DNA of 41,893 nt. It comes from an uncultured Gammaproteobacteria bacterium (lineage in GTDB: Bacteria > Pseudomonadota > Gammaproteobacteria > Pseudomonadales > Pseudohongiellaceae). Position 1 is the stretch's first letter. Each line of letters starts with the position of its first letter. The DNA lies in the NCBI GenBank assembly GCA_903887045.1, contig CAISOD010000240.1, positions 1-41,893 on the forward strand, read 5' to 3'. The notes beneath the pieces are model-generated. The model ran no database searches, was not told the origin of the DNA, and saw only the letters and a list, made by a program, of their open reading frames with translations. Positions 1 to 8,013 of this stretch are shown here, piece after piece. Made by a program: the position numbers and the translations under genes.

Positions 1-1278
1 AGGCCGCAATGCCCGCACCAATTCCGGTAACGGCAGCGCGTTGGCGAGTACGGCCTGCACTGCTTCATGCACCTGGTCCAATTGTGCCGATAACGGCCGC
101 GCTGAATCAGTATCGAGGTACAGCGGCAACAATTGCATATAGCAACCGATGCTCTGCTCTTCCTGCACGGTGGTCCTTGCTGCCGACGGCAATCCGATTA
201 CCGGATTGCCGGCAGCACCCACGCCCCGCAGTGCTATTGCCAATGCGGTAGCCAGCACAGCAAACGGTGTGCAATGGCTGGATACGCATAATGTCTGCAG
301 TTGTGCCATCAGTGCTGCCGGCAACCGACAAGATAGCTGTTGCATGCGATAGGGCCAGTGTTCTGCCGTTGGCTGCCACGGCAAAGCCGGTGGGTGCTTG
401 GCTGGCGCGCTCAGGTACTGCCGCCACCAGTCCAGTTGCTGCCGGTGCCCATCACCCTTCAAGCGCTGCTGCTGTCGCTGACAATGCAGGGCAAAAGCAG
501 TATCTGCTGCTGGCGCTTGCCAATGTGGATCGCGGATCAGTTCACAATAATTGGTGGCCAGTTGCTGCAACAACACGCCGCCCGACCACCCATCCAGCAC
601 GCAATGATGAGCACCCAGCAACAGACTGTGGTGAATATCGCTGTGCCGCAACAATCTGCAGCGAAACGCATTGCAGTGCAGATCGAAGGGCTTGGCAGCC
701 CAGACGGCAGCCAGGGCAGGCAAGTCCAGGGGAGCAACTGCGTCCGGCGCATACAAGCGAGGAGAGTTTGGTGCTGGCCGTACCAGTAAGCGCCGCTGGC
801 GCGTGTCAAACTGCAGGCAACTGGCCAACACCGGAAACTGCTTAACCAGTAGGTTGATTGCATCTGCCAGCCTGCGCCATTGCAATGGTCCATGCAGTTC
901 CATCACTACTGCACTGTTATACAGACCAGCAACACCGGACTGCTGCTCGCTCCACCAGAGACCTTGCTGACTGCTGTTGGCGACAAACTCCGCCTCTGCA
1001 GTAGCCTGCTTCACTGCCGGCTCCGGTTTGTTGGCACCGGCAACCAGGGCGCTACACCACTGAGCCATTTTGCGGGGAGTGCCGAAGTGGGACATATCCT
1101 GCAAACGCAACTCCAGGCCTGCGTGCTCACGCACACGCAGCAGCAGTCTGGCGAGTTGCAGGGAGTCGCCACCTGCGAGGAAAAAGTGGGTATCGGGCTC
1201 TATCGAGTCGGAAGCCAATACCTGCTGCCACAGCGCGATAATCTGCGGCAACCGGGCACTAGTGGCAGCGGTCTCCAT
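1..1278 (-). CDS. NRPS-type carrier protein-condensation protein, partial at left edge
   Basis: I read this by translating the minus strand; it is absent from the ORF track because it stays open to the window edge (426 codons, no stop). Residues about 10-80 form a peptidyl carrier domain with the phosphopantetheine site LAGGDSL (Ser39). Residues about 100-426 form a condensation domain with the motif HHCVLDGW (His224-Gly230, predicted catalytic His225) and a late motif IGCYMQLLP where the family's IGxFVN motif sits. Such domains join a carrier-bound acyl group to an amine or another acceptor. The ATG overlaps the stop of the upstream adenylation gene (ATGA), so the two are probably translationally coupled and work together: the upstream enzyme would load this carrier. 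The product and remaining domains lie outside the window. The domain calls are firm; the substrate is unknown. Confidence 0.9.
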   Translation of the reverse strand, partial: METAATSARLPQIIALWQQVLASDSIEPDTHFFLAGGDSLQLARLLLRVREHAGLELRLQDMSHFGTPRKMAQWCSALVAGANKPEPAVKQATAEAEFVANSSQQGLWWSEQQSGVAGLYNSAVVMELHGPLQWRRLADAINLLVKQFPVLASCLQFDTRQRRLLVRPAPNSPRLYAPDAVAPLDLPALAAVWAAKPFDLHCNAFRCRLLRHSDIHHSLLLGAHHCVLDGWSGGVLLQQLATNYCELIRDPHWQAPAADTAFALHCQRQQQRLKGDGHRQQLDWWRQYLSAPAKHPPALPWQPTAEHWPYRMQQLSCRLPAALMAQLQTLCVSSHCTPFAVLATALAIALRGVGAAGNPVIGLPSAARTTVQEEQSIGCYMQLLPLYLDTDSARPLSAQLDQVHEAVQAVLANALPLPELVRALRP

Positions 1279-2825
1279 CATGCCCTCGCCCGCTGCAGAC
1301 CTTGGGCCTGATCGTAGCCTTGCTGCAATTCCATCCCACAGCGCTGGCGATCCGGCTTGCCTCCGGCCAACAGTGGCAGTTCACCGTAAAACGCCAGCCA
1401 CACCGGAGTAGCGAACAGCGCACCCCGACTCAAATAGAAATCCAGCAACTCATTGGCATCGGCGGTGGCGCCATCCTGCAGTTCAACAGCCAGCGCAAGG
1501 CGTTCACTTCCGGCAGCAACTGTAATCGCGACAGCCACACAGGCACGCAAGGCCGGATGCTGCAACATTACCTGTTCAACTTCCTGCGGGTAGACATTGC
1601 GGCCGTTGATGACACACATTGCATCCACCCTGCCCACGAAGAAGTAGTATCCGTTGGTGTCGCGATGCAAACGATCGCCGGTATGGAACCAGCGATCGCG
1701 GTACTTGCGCTGGTTCAGGGCAGCGTCCGTATAGCACGGTGTGGTGGTTGGATTCCGCACACACAGCTCGCCGGTATCAGCTTCGCTGCCATCAGCAGCC
1801 AGCAAACGCGCCTCACCGAAACGCAAGCGACCACAACTGCCGCTCGGCGCTGCAACATCATCATGCGTATTGAAGATGCCGGTCAGGCATTCGCTCATGC
1901 CATAGCCGTTGTGTACACGCACGCCGAGCTGTTGCGACAACTGCTGCAGGCGGGCACTGCTGATCGCCTCCCCCATCGCCAAACAGTGGCGCAGTGCCGG
2001 CAATGGATTGGCCTCGGCTGCTGCCAGCAGCTCCTGCAACAGCGATGGCACCAGCAGCATGAACCGACACCCACTCCTGCGCAGCACGGCCAGGTGATCG
2101 CAGGCCTGTGCATTGCGCAGCAGATGCAGTGTGCGGCCTTCCAGCAGACTCTGCAGACAGAAACTGAGCCCGCCCCAATGGGTAACCGGCAATACATTAA
2201 CGCGGGCCGAGGGCTTCTTATCGCCGGCATCATCGGGGAAGGCCTGGTAGAGAACGGCCAGATGCTGCATGAAAGCAACCAGCATGGCACGCGTGTAGCA
2301 CATGCCCTTGGGTGCGCCAGTGGAGCCAGAACTATGGAACAGCAGCACTGCCTCAGCACGAACCGGCTGTGACTGTCTGCGCTGGCGCACACTGCGCAGG
2401 CGCAGCACAGGCTGCAGCCATTGCTGCTGGCGCTCATGCAATCGCAACACGCGTGGATGCGGCAGGCGGGAGAGATGCCGCAGGTCGTCGACAACGATGA
2501 GTTCAGGTGGCTCCCGCAACAACAGCTGCTGCAAGCCAGTGCCTGCAAAATCGGGGTGCACGGGCAACAGGCACAAGTGCAGCGACAAAGCAGCCAGCAG
2601 CAACGCGAAGAAATGCGGGTTGTTGGCTGTCATCACCAGCAGCCGGTCACCTGCCTGCAAGCCCTGCGCCTGCAACACTTCTTCACAGTAGCGCCGCTGG
2701 CGTTGCAACTCGCTCCAGCTCCAGCTGAACTTCCGGTGTTGTCCGTCCACCAGCGTGAGTGCGGTTTTGCTGCCGTCGTGGCACAAGCGTTTGAACAAGC
2801 CGTCAATCACATCCGTGTGTTGCAT
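1278..2825 (-). CDS. Stand-alone adenylation (AMP-binding) enzyme, NRPS-associated
   Basis: A 515-residue member of the ANL superfamily, which activates a carboxylic acid with ATP and transfers it to a carrier thiol. Visible motifs in order are the P-loop SSGSTGAPKG (about residue 165), YGMSE (about 307), HTGDR (about 380), the hinge region GRVDAMCVINGRNVYPQEVE, and a C-terminal GGKPDR (about 487) with the adenylation lysine. I chose the ATG at 2825 because GGAGG lies four bases upstream and the longer track start adds a non-conserved, cysteine-rich tail. The region corresponding to motif A4 reads LPVTHWGGL, without the FDxS aspartate that holds the amino group of alpha-amino acids, so the substrate may be an aryl or aliphatic acid (inference). 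It is coupled by ATGA to the carrier-condensation gene. Confidence 0.9.
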   Translation of the reverse strand: MQHTDVIDGLFKRLCHDGSKTALTLVDGQHRKFSWSWSELQRQRRYCEEVLQAQGLQAGDRLLVMTANNPHFFALLLAALSLHLCLLPVHPDFAGTGLQQLLLREPPELIVVDDLRHLSRLPHPRVLRLHERQQQWLQPVLRLRSVRQRRQSQPVRAEAVLLFHSSGSTGAPKGMCYTRAMLVAFMQHLAVLYQAFPDDAGDKKPSARVNVLPVTHWGGLSFCLQSLLEGRTLHLLRNAQACDHLAVLRRSGCRFMLLVPSLLQELLAAAEANPLPALRHCLAMGEAISSARLQQLSQQLGVRVHNGYGMSECLTGIFNTHDDVAAPSGSCGRLRFGEARLLAADGSEADTGELCVRNPTTTPCYTDAALNQRKYRDRWFHTGDRLHRDTNGYYFFVGRVDAMCVINGRNVYPQEVEQVMLQHPALRACVAVAITVAAGSERLALAVELQDGATADANELLDFYLSRGALFATPVWLAFYGELPLLAGGKPDRQRCGMELQQGYDQAQGLQRARA

Positions 2826-2991
2826 ACTGCCTCCCTGGTTATGCTGTTCCTGCCCGGCTGCAGCGTAGTACATGCCAGCAGTTTTGCCAGAAAAGTTTTT
2901 ATGCGATGCTGCAGCGCGATACTGCCGCGCGTTCCAGAACTTCTCGCAATACCAGTGGCGGCAGCAGAATTGGAAACGGAGCAAGTACAGC

Positions 2992-3696
2992 ATGAACTTC
3001 AGAAGGTGGTGGGCAGTGAGCCTGATTGTGGTCAGCGGGTTGTCCACTACACCAACGCAAGCGCAGATAGACGAAGACCAGAGCGGCGCCTGGTATGTGT
3101 ATCAGTGGACCCGCAGCCCCGGTGATAACGGCATCGGCTTCCAGGGCGACTTCCAGCATCGCAACTGGTCTACCAGCGGCGATGTTGAACAGCTGCTGGC
3201 CCGCGGTGGTATTACCTGGACCCCGCAAGGCAGCACGATCAAATACACCTTTGGCGCGGCGTACGTGCATTCGGAAGCCTTTGGTCCGAGTGATGCCGCG
3301 TCGCAGGAAACCCGGCTGTACCAGGAAGCACTGATGCCGCAGCGGCTGGGTACACGGATACTGCTGACACACCGCGGGCGCTTTGAGCAGCGAGATGTCG
3401 AAGGCCAGGATACGCGCACCCGGCTGCGTTACCTGATCGGTCTCAACTACCCCTTCAACCGCGACAACCTGGGCAAAGGTGCGGTGTATCTGGCGTTGAC
3501 CAATGAAGTGTTCATCAATCTGGAACGCGGCATCGGGCGTGGCCGCAGTGTCGATTACTTCGACCGCAACCGCGCTTACGCGGGAGTGGGGTATTCAGTG
3601 ACTGATGGCTTGCGCCTGCAATTCGGCTACCTTGAACAAACCCTCGACGCCAGTCGCAAGGGTCAACTGCAATTCAATGTGATCCACACGTTCTGA
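2992..3696 (+). CDS. DUF2490-type predicted outer-membrane protein
   Basis: The 234-residue product starts with a typical signal peptide (MNFRRWWAVSLIVVSG, cleavage probably after TQAQ). It continues as alternating aromatic and polar beta-strands and ends in a terminal Phe (VIHTF), as outer-membrane barrels do. The pattern, with DQSGAWYVYQW near the mature N-terminus, the LYQE and RGRFEQR segments and GVGYSVTDGLRLQFGYLEQ near the end, matches the DUF2490 family, whose function is unknown. I prefer the ATG at 2992 (GGAG ten bases upstream) over the longer track start because the signal peptide begins there. It is divergent from the adenylation gene across 166 bases, and the cyclase gene follows closely on the same strand. 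A specific role cannot be inferred. Confidence 0.8.
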   Translation: MNFRRWWAVSLIVVSGLSTTPTQAQIDEDQSGAWYVYQWTRSPGDNGIGFQGDFQHRNWSTSGDVEQLLARGGITWTPQGSTIKYTFGAAYVHSEAFGPSDAASQETRLYQEALMPQRLGTRILLTHRGRFEQRDVEGQDTRTRLRYLIGLNYPFNRDNLGKGAVYLALTNEVFINLERGIGRGRSVDYFDRNRAYAGVGYSVTDGLRLQFGYLEQTLDASRKGQLQFNVIHTF

Positions 3697-3715
3697 TCAA
3701 CAATCTGCCCTGGTC

Positions 3716-4795
3716 TTGCGGCGGGTGCTGCACAGCAATGACGCATTACAAGTGCCAACGGCTTCTCTGGCAATCCCGCCGGAAGCAAATCACACTAGCG
3801 CGCAATACAGTGCCGCAAGGACCTCCCGGCAACTACACGCTTGGGCACAGAGCCGGTTTTCCGTCAACCCAGGCAGGTTCGGGTTGCTCATGTCCGATTT
3901 GCGTGGCTTCACCGCGCTGACTTCCCAGTACCCCATCGACCGACTCGCCCCTTTCCTCGACATGTATTTCCGCCGAATGACCGACATCATCGGCAACCAC
4001 GGCCGGGCTATCGACAAATTCATGGGCGATTCGATCTTCGCTTTGTTCACTGACGATCAGACGCAGAGCAACCGTTCCGAGCTTGCACTATTGTCTTGTG
4101 CAATCGACATGCAAGTGGCAATGAACGCCATCAATGAATACGGCTACACGCTGGGTCTGCCATCGATCTACACGGGAATTGGCCGCAACGTGGGCGACGT
4201 GGTTACCTGCACGCTCGGCTCGGGCATCTATCTGGAACAAACCGTGCTGGGTGATCCGGTCAATCTCGTGGCACGCCTGGCGGGCTTCGCTTTGCGCGGC
4301 CAGGTATTGATGAGCGAAGCCGTATACGAAGCCGGCAAAGATTCAATAATCGCTGGTTCCAGCATCAACGTGATGATCAAGGGCCGTAAACAATCAGTGC
4401 AGGTACGCGAACTGCAGGGGCTGACCTGGCCAATGCAGATGGCGATACCAGTCAGGGAGAACGGCAAAGGTCCGCGTGTCGAAGTGATACTGCCGATCAC
4501 CTGTCACCCGATCGAAGACCAGCGGGTCCGGCAGCAGGCAATCAAGGCCGATATCATTGACTTGTCATATGGCGGCATGCGCATCCTGACACCACAGCGG
4601 CACGACCCGCTCGACGAAATCAAGATCGTGATTCCATTCGGCATGGGGCCCAACAACACCAACGGTGACGTCTATGCCAAGGTGCTTACCTGCGCCAACG
4701 AAGAGGACGGCAGCTACTGCTTTTCCACCGAGTTCAGCTATCTGGAAGAATTCACCCGTCGTTCGATACGCAGTCTGGTAGATCATCTGGCCTGA
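3716..4795 (+). CDS. Class III adenylate cyclase fused to a C-terminal PilZ domain
   Basis: Residues about 53-235 form a class III nucleotidyl cyclase domain predicted to make cAMP. All key residues appear present: metal-binding Asp61 (SDLRGFT) and Asp105 (KFMGDS), purine-selecting Lys101 and Asp180 (LGDPVN), and transition-state Asn183 and Arg187 (VNLVARL). Residues about 253-355 look like a PilZ domain with the DxSxxG motif (DLSYGG, Asp282-Gly287). The upstream arginine motif is RVRQQ rather than RxxxR, so c-di-GMP binding is doubtful. No transmembrane segment is visible, so the protein is probably cytosolic. The start is uncertain: only TTG (3716) or GTG (3725) is available before the catalytic core, and no good ribosome binding site is seen. 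The gene is convergent with the sensor-kinase gene, 27 bases away. Confidence 0.85.
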   Translation: MRRVLHSNDALQVPTASLAIPPEANHTSAQYSAARTSRQLHAWAQSRFSVNPGRFGLLMSDLRGFTALTSQYPIDRLAPFLDMYFRRMTDIIGNHGRAIDKFMGDSIFALFTDDQTQSNRSELALLSCAIDMQVAMNAINEYGYTLGLPSIYTGIGRNVGDVVTCTLGSGIYLEQTVLGDPVNLVARLAGFALRGQVLMSEAVYEAGKDSIIAGSSINVMIKGRKQSVQVRELQGLTWPMQMAIPVRENGKGPRVEVILPITCHPIEDQRVRQQAIKADIIDLSYGGMRILTPQRHDPLDEIKIVIPFGMGPNNTNGDVYAKVLTCANEEDGSYCFSTEFSYLEEFTRRSIRSLVDHLA

Positions 4796-4822
4796 GTTGC
4801 CCGCTGCGAGCGCTGCCGCTAC

Positions 4823-7051
4823 TTACTGCTTCCTCGTTGTTTTGCGCCAGAGCGGCAAGCGCACCACTACGATGACACCCTCTTCGCCCATGAGGTTTTC
4901 GGCATAGATGGTGCCGTTGTGGAACTCGGCAATCAGCCGTGCGATATGCAAGCCCAGCCCCAGATGCGGCAAGCCCTTGTTGCCCTGCGGCCTGACCGAC
5001 ACCATCGAATCAAAAATGCGATCCTTCATGGCCGGATCCAGATACGGGCCGTGGTTACTGACACTGAGCACGGCTTCACCGTTGTCTTCACGGCAATTGA
5101 GCAGGATGGGTTGCCCCGGTTTCGAAAACTCCACTGCGTTGGCCACTACCTTGTCGAGCAGCTGCACCAGGTGCTCGGCACTGCCCTGTACCAGCATCCT
5201 GTGGCTGGCGATGTCGGTCTCGAAGCGGGCCGCCGGATAGATCTGGCGATACTGATCAACACAGGCCTGCGCGACCAGCTCCAGCGCCAGCGGCTCTTTC
5301 TCACAGCCCTGCAGGATCTGCTCCAGCCGGGTGGCTTCGCTCATGTTGGTCAGAATCAGGTTGAGGCGGCTGATCCCCTCTTCTGCCCGCTGGATGTACA
5401 CCTCGGTTTCAGCGTCGCTGTGGTTGAGCAGCCGCAGGTTTTCCAGCGAAGAGCGCACTACAGTGACAGGAGTCCGCAGCTCGTGCGACAGCCGCGCCGT
5501 GAGGTTTTCCAGGTACTGGTTGTAGTGGCTCAGCCGCTCCACCATGTTGGCGATACTGCGCGACAGGTCACCCAGTTCGTCGCTGCTGCGCGACGGCACC
5601 AGGGTTTTGTTGAGGCGTCCCTGCTCGTCGATGCTGTGTTCGGCCGCATCGCGCAGGGTGCGGATGCGTTGCGACAGACTGCCGGCAAACACCAGCAGCG
5701 CCGTCATCGTCAGCAACAGGATGGCCAGCATGGCATCGAACAACGACGCCAGCGACTGGTTGCGGGCACTGCGCAGACCTTCAAGGTTTTGGTCCACCAT
5801 CACGGCGCCTACCACTTCGCCATTCAAGTCGCTGCCAACACTGATAGGCCATGCTGTTTCCAGCGAACGCACCAGTGTCATCGCATCAGTGCGATAGCCG
5901 CTCTGGGCAGCGCCGGCAAGGGCGGCCTGCAATTGCGGGCTGTCGGCCTCATTGGTGGCGAGTTCGGTCGCGGCGTTATCACGTTCCAGCCAGGTCAGCA
6001 GGCCGTCGTATAAAGGATGCAGCAGCCGCGTGCGCAGCCAGTACCACATGCCGCTGTCAGCCTCAGTGGTCGTTGCTGCAAGCACCACGCCGGTAGCAGT
6101 GCGGATGTCGCCGCTCTCATGCAACAGGCGGCCACCGCGGTCGTATACCCGCACCCGGAAATTGGCGAGGTGCTGCGCCGCCAGCAAGGTATCCAGTTCA
6201 CTGGCCGGGCGCTGCAGGCGAGCAGCAGGAGCGTCCATGTCGCCAGAGGCTACTATCGCCGCCAGCGAACCCGACTCGTCGTCATCCACATCTTCCACTG
6301 CCAATGCCAGCCAGCTGGCAGCCATCGAGATGGGCAAGCGCAGCTCGTACTCATAGCCTTCCGGTGTTTCGCTGTAACGGCCACTGATGCGCGACTCCAC
6401 GGCATAGCTGCGCGGATTAAGCTTGTCCTCACCTTCATGCCAGGCGGTGATTGCACCGCCGCGCGCCGGACTGATGCGATAGCGACTGGCATTGCCGTCG
6501 GCAGCGACCAGCGCCAGCACCAGTGCATCGCTGCCATTGAGCTGCAAGGCTTCGCTGCGTGCCGGCACTACGTTGCCGTCAATTGCCCGCACGTACAGGA
6601 ACAGGGTGTTGGCCGCCTCGCCGACCAACAGCCGCAGCTCCAGCAAATCGCCGCCGCTGCTGCGGCCGCGAAAACTGGTGTATTGATTGCCCCGGAAAGG
6701 CGCGGCACTGCCTTCATGCAGTGCCAGTTCATGCTGGCGGAAGTCACGCCAGTCGGCCAGCGTGCCATCGTTGACATCGGGAGTGAGCGTCAGCGGGTAT
6801 ACGTAAAGCCGGTTGCTGGAAGTGACCTCACTGCCGTCAACCGACATGTTGTTGAACAGCTGGGGCTTGTCGTTCAGCGTCAGCGCCAAGGCCCGCGCAA
6901 TACTGGCCACCATCTGTTCCTGGCCATGCTGCAGCGTGGTTTCCAGCTCGCGGATGTACTGGTACCCGAACCACGGCAGCGGCAACAGCAGCAACGGCAG
7001 CAGCAGCATTTTGCTGCGCAGTCCCGGCCTGAGTTGCCGCCACTCAATCAT
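4823..7051 (-). CDS. pdsS: Sensor histidine kinase, PdsS-like (dedicated sortase system)
   Basis: A 742-residue membrane kinase. Order: short N-terminus, TM1 (about residues 15-33, ending PWFGYQYI), a large periplasmic region of roughly 400 residues, TM2 (LFDAMLAILLLTMTALLVF), HAMP linker, dimerisation domain with the phosphorylated His523 (LSHELRTP), and an ATPase domain with NAVEFS and GLGLHI. The periplasmic part includes a beta-rich stretch around residues 80-260 that resembles a carbohydrate-binding or DOMON/CBM9-like fold (tentative). The sequence after TM1 (ELE...HGQEQ) and the gene context agree with PdsS, the sensor of the Proteobacterial Dedicated Sortase system. I chose the ATG at 7051, which overlaps the response-regulator gene by 8 bases, as expected for a coupled pair. 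No sortase gene is in the window. Confidence 0.85.
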   Translation of the reverse strand: MIEWRQLRPGLRSKMLLLPLLLLPLPWFGYQYIRELETTLQHGQEQMVASIARALALTLNDKPQLFNNMSVDGSEVTSSNRLYVYPLTLTPDVNDGTLADWRDFRQHELALHEGSAAPFRGNQYTSFRGRSSGGDLLELRLLVGEAANTLFLYVRAIDGNVVPARSEALQLNGSDALVLALVAADGNASRYRISPARGGAITAWHEGEDKLNPRSYAVESRISGRYSETPEGYEYELRLPISMAASWLALAVEDVDDDESGSLAAIVASGDMDAPAARLQRPASELDTLLAAQHLANFRVRVYDRGGRLLHESGDIRTATGVVLAATTTEADSGMWYWLRTRLLHPLYDGLLTWLERDNAATELATNEADSPQLQAALAGAAQSGYRTDAMTLVRSLETAWPISVGSDLNGEVVGAVMVDQNLEGLRSARNQSLASLFDAMLAILLLTMTALLVFAGSLSQRIRTLRDAAEHSIDEQGRLNKTLVPSRSSDELGDLSRSIANMVERLSHYNQYLENLTARLSHELRTPVTVVRSSLENLRLLNHSDAETEVYIQRAEEGISRLNLILTNMSEATRLEQILQGCEKEPLALELVAQACVDQYRQIYPAARFETDIASHRMLVQGSAEHLVQLLDKVVANAVEFSKPGQPILLNCREDNGEAVLSVSNHGPYLDPAMKDRIFDSMVSVRPQGNKGLPHLGLGLHIARLIAEFHNGTIYAENLMGEEGVIVVVRLPLWRKTTRKQ

Positions 7052-7769
7052 CGGATTTTCCGGTTTCCTTGCCGGCATGCGGCGGGTTCCAGCGATAGCC
7101 CATGCCGTAAACCGTATCGATGCAGTCAAAGTCGGCATCCAGCTGGATGAACTTCTTGCGCATGCGTTTGACGTGCGAGGTGATGGTGCTGTTGTCGACG
7201 TAGATTTTGGATTCCTGCATCAGCGCATCGCGGCTTTTTACATGGCCGGGGAACTTCACCAGCGCATGCACCATCCAGAATTCAGTAACAGTCAGCAGTA
7301 CGTCCTGGTCTTTCCAGTTCACGGTGAGGCGACTCAAATCGAGCGAGAGATCGCCGCGCACCAGCTGGTTTTCCGGCTGGGCCGGCACCTGCAGTGCATC
7401 CTGCCGGCGGAACAACGCGGCGATGCGCGCCAGCAAATGCGGCATGCTGATGTCCTTGGTCAGGTAATCATCGGCGCCCATACGCAGACCGCTGACGGTG
7501 TCAAAGTCGTTGTCGCGCGCGGTGAGGAAGATGATAGGCAACGTTACCGACAGTGAGCGCAGTTCCTGGCACAGCAGGAAACCACCGTCGATTTCGCTTT
7601 CAAGACCAATGTCGATCAGTGCCAGATCAGGCAGCCGCGTTGCAAACGCCGCCATGGCTTTTTTGCGATTGGCAAAGGTGGTGACGTCATAGCCCTGTTT
7701 GCGCAGCACACTGGCGTAGTTTTCACGCAGGGCAGCTTCGTCTTCGACGATGGCAATGCGGCGACTCAT
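7044..7769 (-). CDS. pdsR: OmpR/PhoB-type response regulator, PdsR-like
   Basis: A 241-residue two-domain regulator. The receiver domain (about 1-120) has the acidic pair Glu9/Asp10 (IVEDE), phospho-acceptor Asp53 (LIDIGL), the conserved Thr in LTARD and Lys in YLTKD. The C-terminal winged helix (about 145-230) has the recognition-helix region NSTITSHVKRMRKKF and ends GMGYRW. IDIGL followed by EIDGGFLLCQELR, and DADDYLTKDIS-like spacing in the receiver, recall the PdsR family of the dedicated sortase system. The ATG at 7769 is preceded by AAGGAA at good spacing; the longer track start lacks a site. It is the first gene of the pdsR-pdsS pair and is divergent from the OmpA-like gene, so the shared intergenic region probably carries its operator. 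Confidence 0.88.
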   Translation of the reverse strand: MSRRIAIVEDEAALRENYASVLRKQGYDVTTFANRKKAMAAFATRLPDLALIDIGLESEIDGGFLLCQELRSLSVTLPIIFLTARDNDFDTVSGLRMGADDYLTKDISMPHLLARIAALFRRQDALQVPAQPENQLVRGDLSLDLSRLTVNWKDQDVLLTVTEFWMVHALVKFPGHVKSRDALMQESKIYVDNSTITSHVKRMRKKFIQLDADFDCIDTVYGMGYRWNPPHAGKETGKSDD

Positions 7770-8013
7770 TGAGCGTTGATTCCTTGTGGTCAGGGTGGGC
7801 CAGTGCACAGTCAGGGACTGCTTTCGAGCCTAAACTCAGGCGAACTATAGCCCAGTTCAGCCGGCAAGACCGGGCTGCAGCCGCACTGCCAGAATTCCGC
7901 CATGATTCATCATGAGCCTGCCCGTTTTGCTCCACGGGTTTGTACTGGTCGGCATGTTGAATGGCGGCCATGCCAAAGCAGTCCGCCGCGGCACTTGTCC
8001 CAAGGAGCCAAGC

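Noticed and set aside
1302-2372. 356-residue plus-strand ORF
   Set aside because: Shadow of the adenylation gene: low-complexity Gln/His/Ala sequence with no motif, opposite a gene with complete family motifs.
6017-7150. 377-residue plus-strand ORF
   Set aside because: Antisense shadow of the sensor kinase, rich in Gln, Arg and Cys, with no domain.
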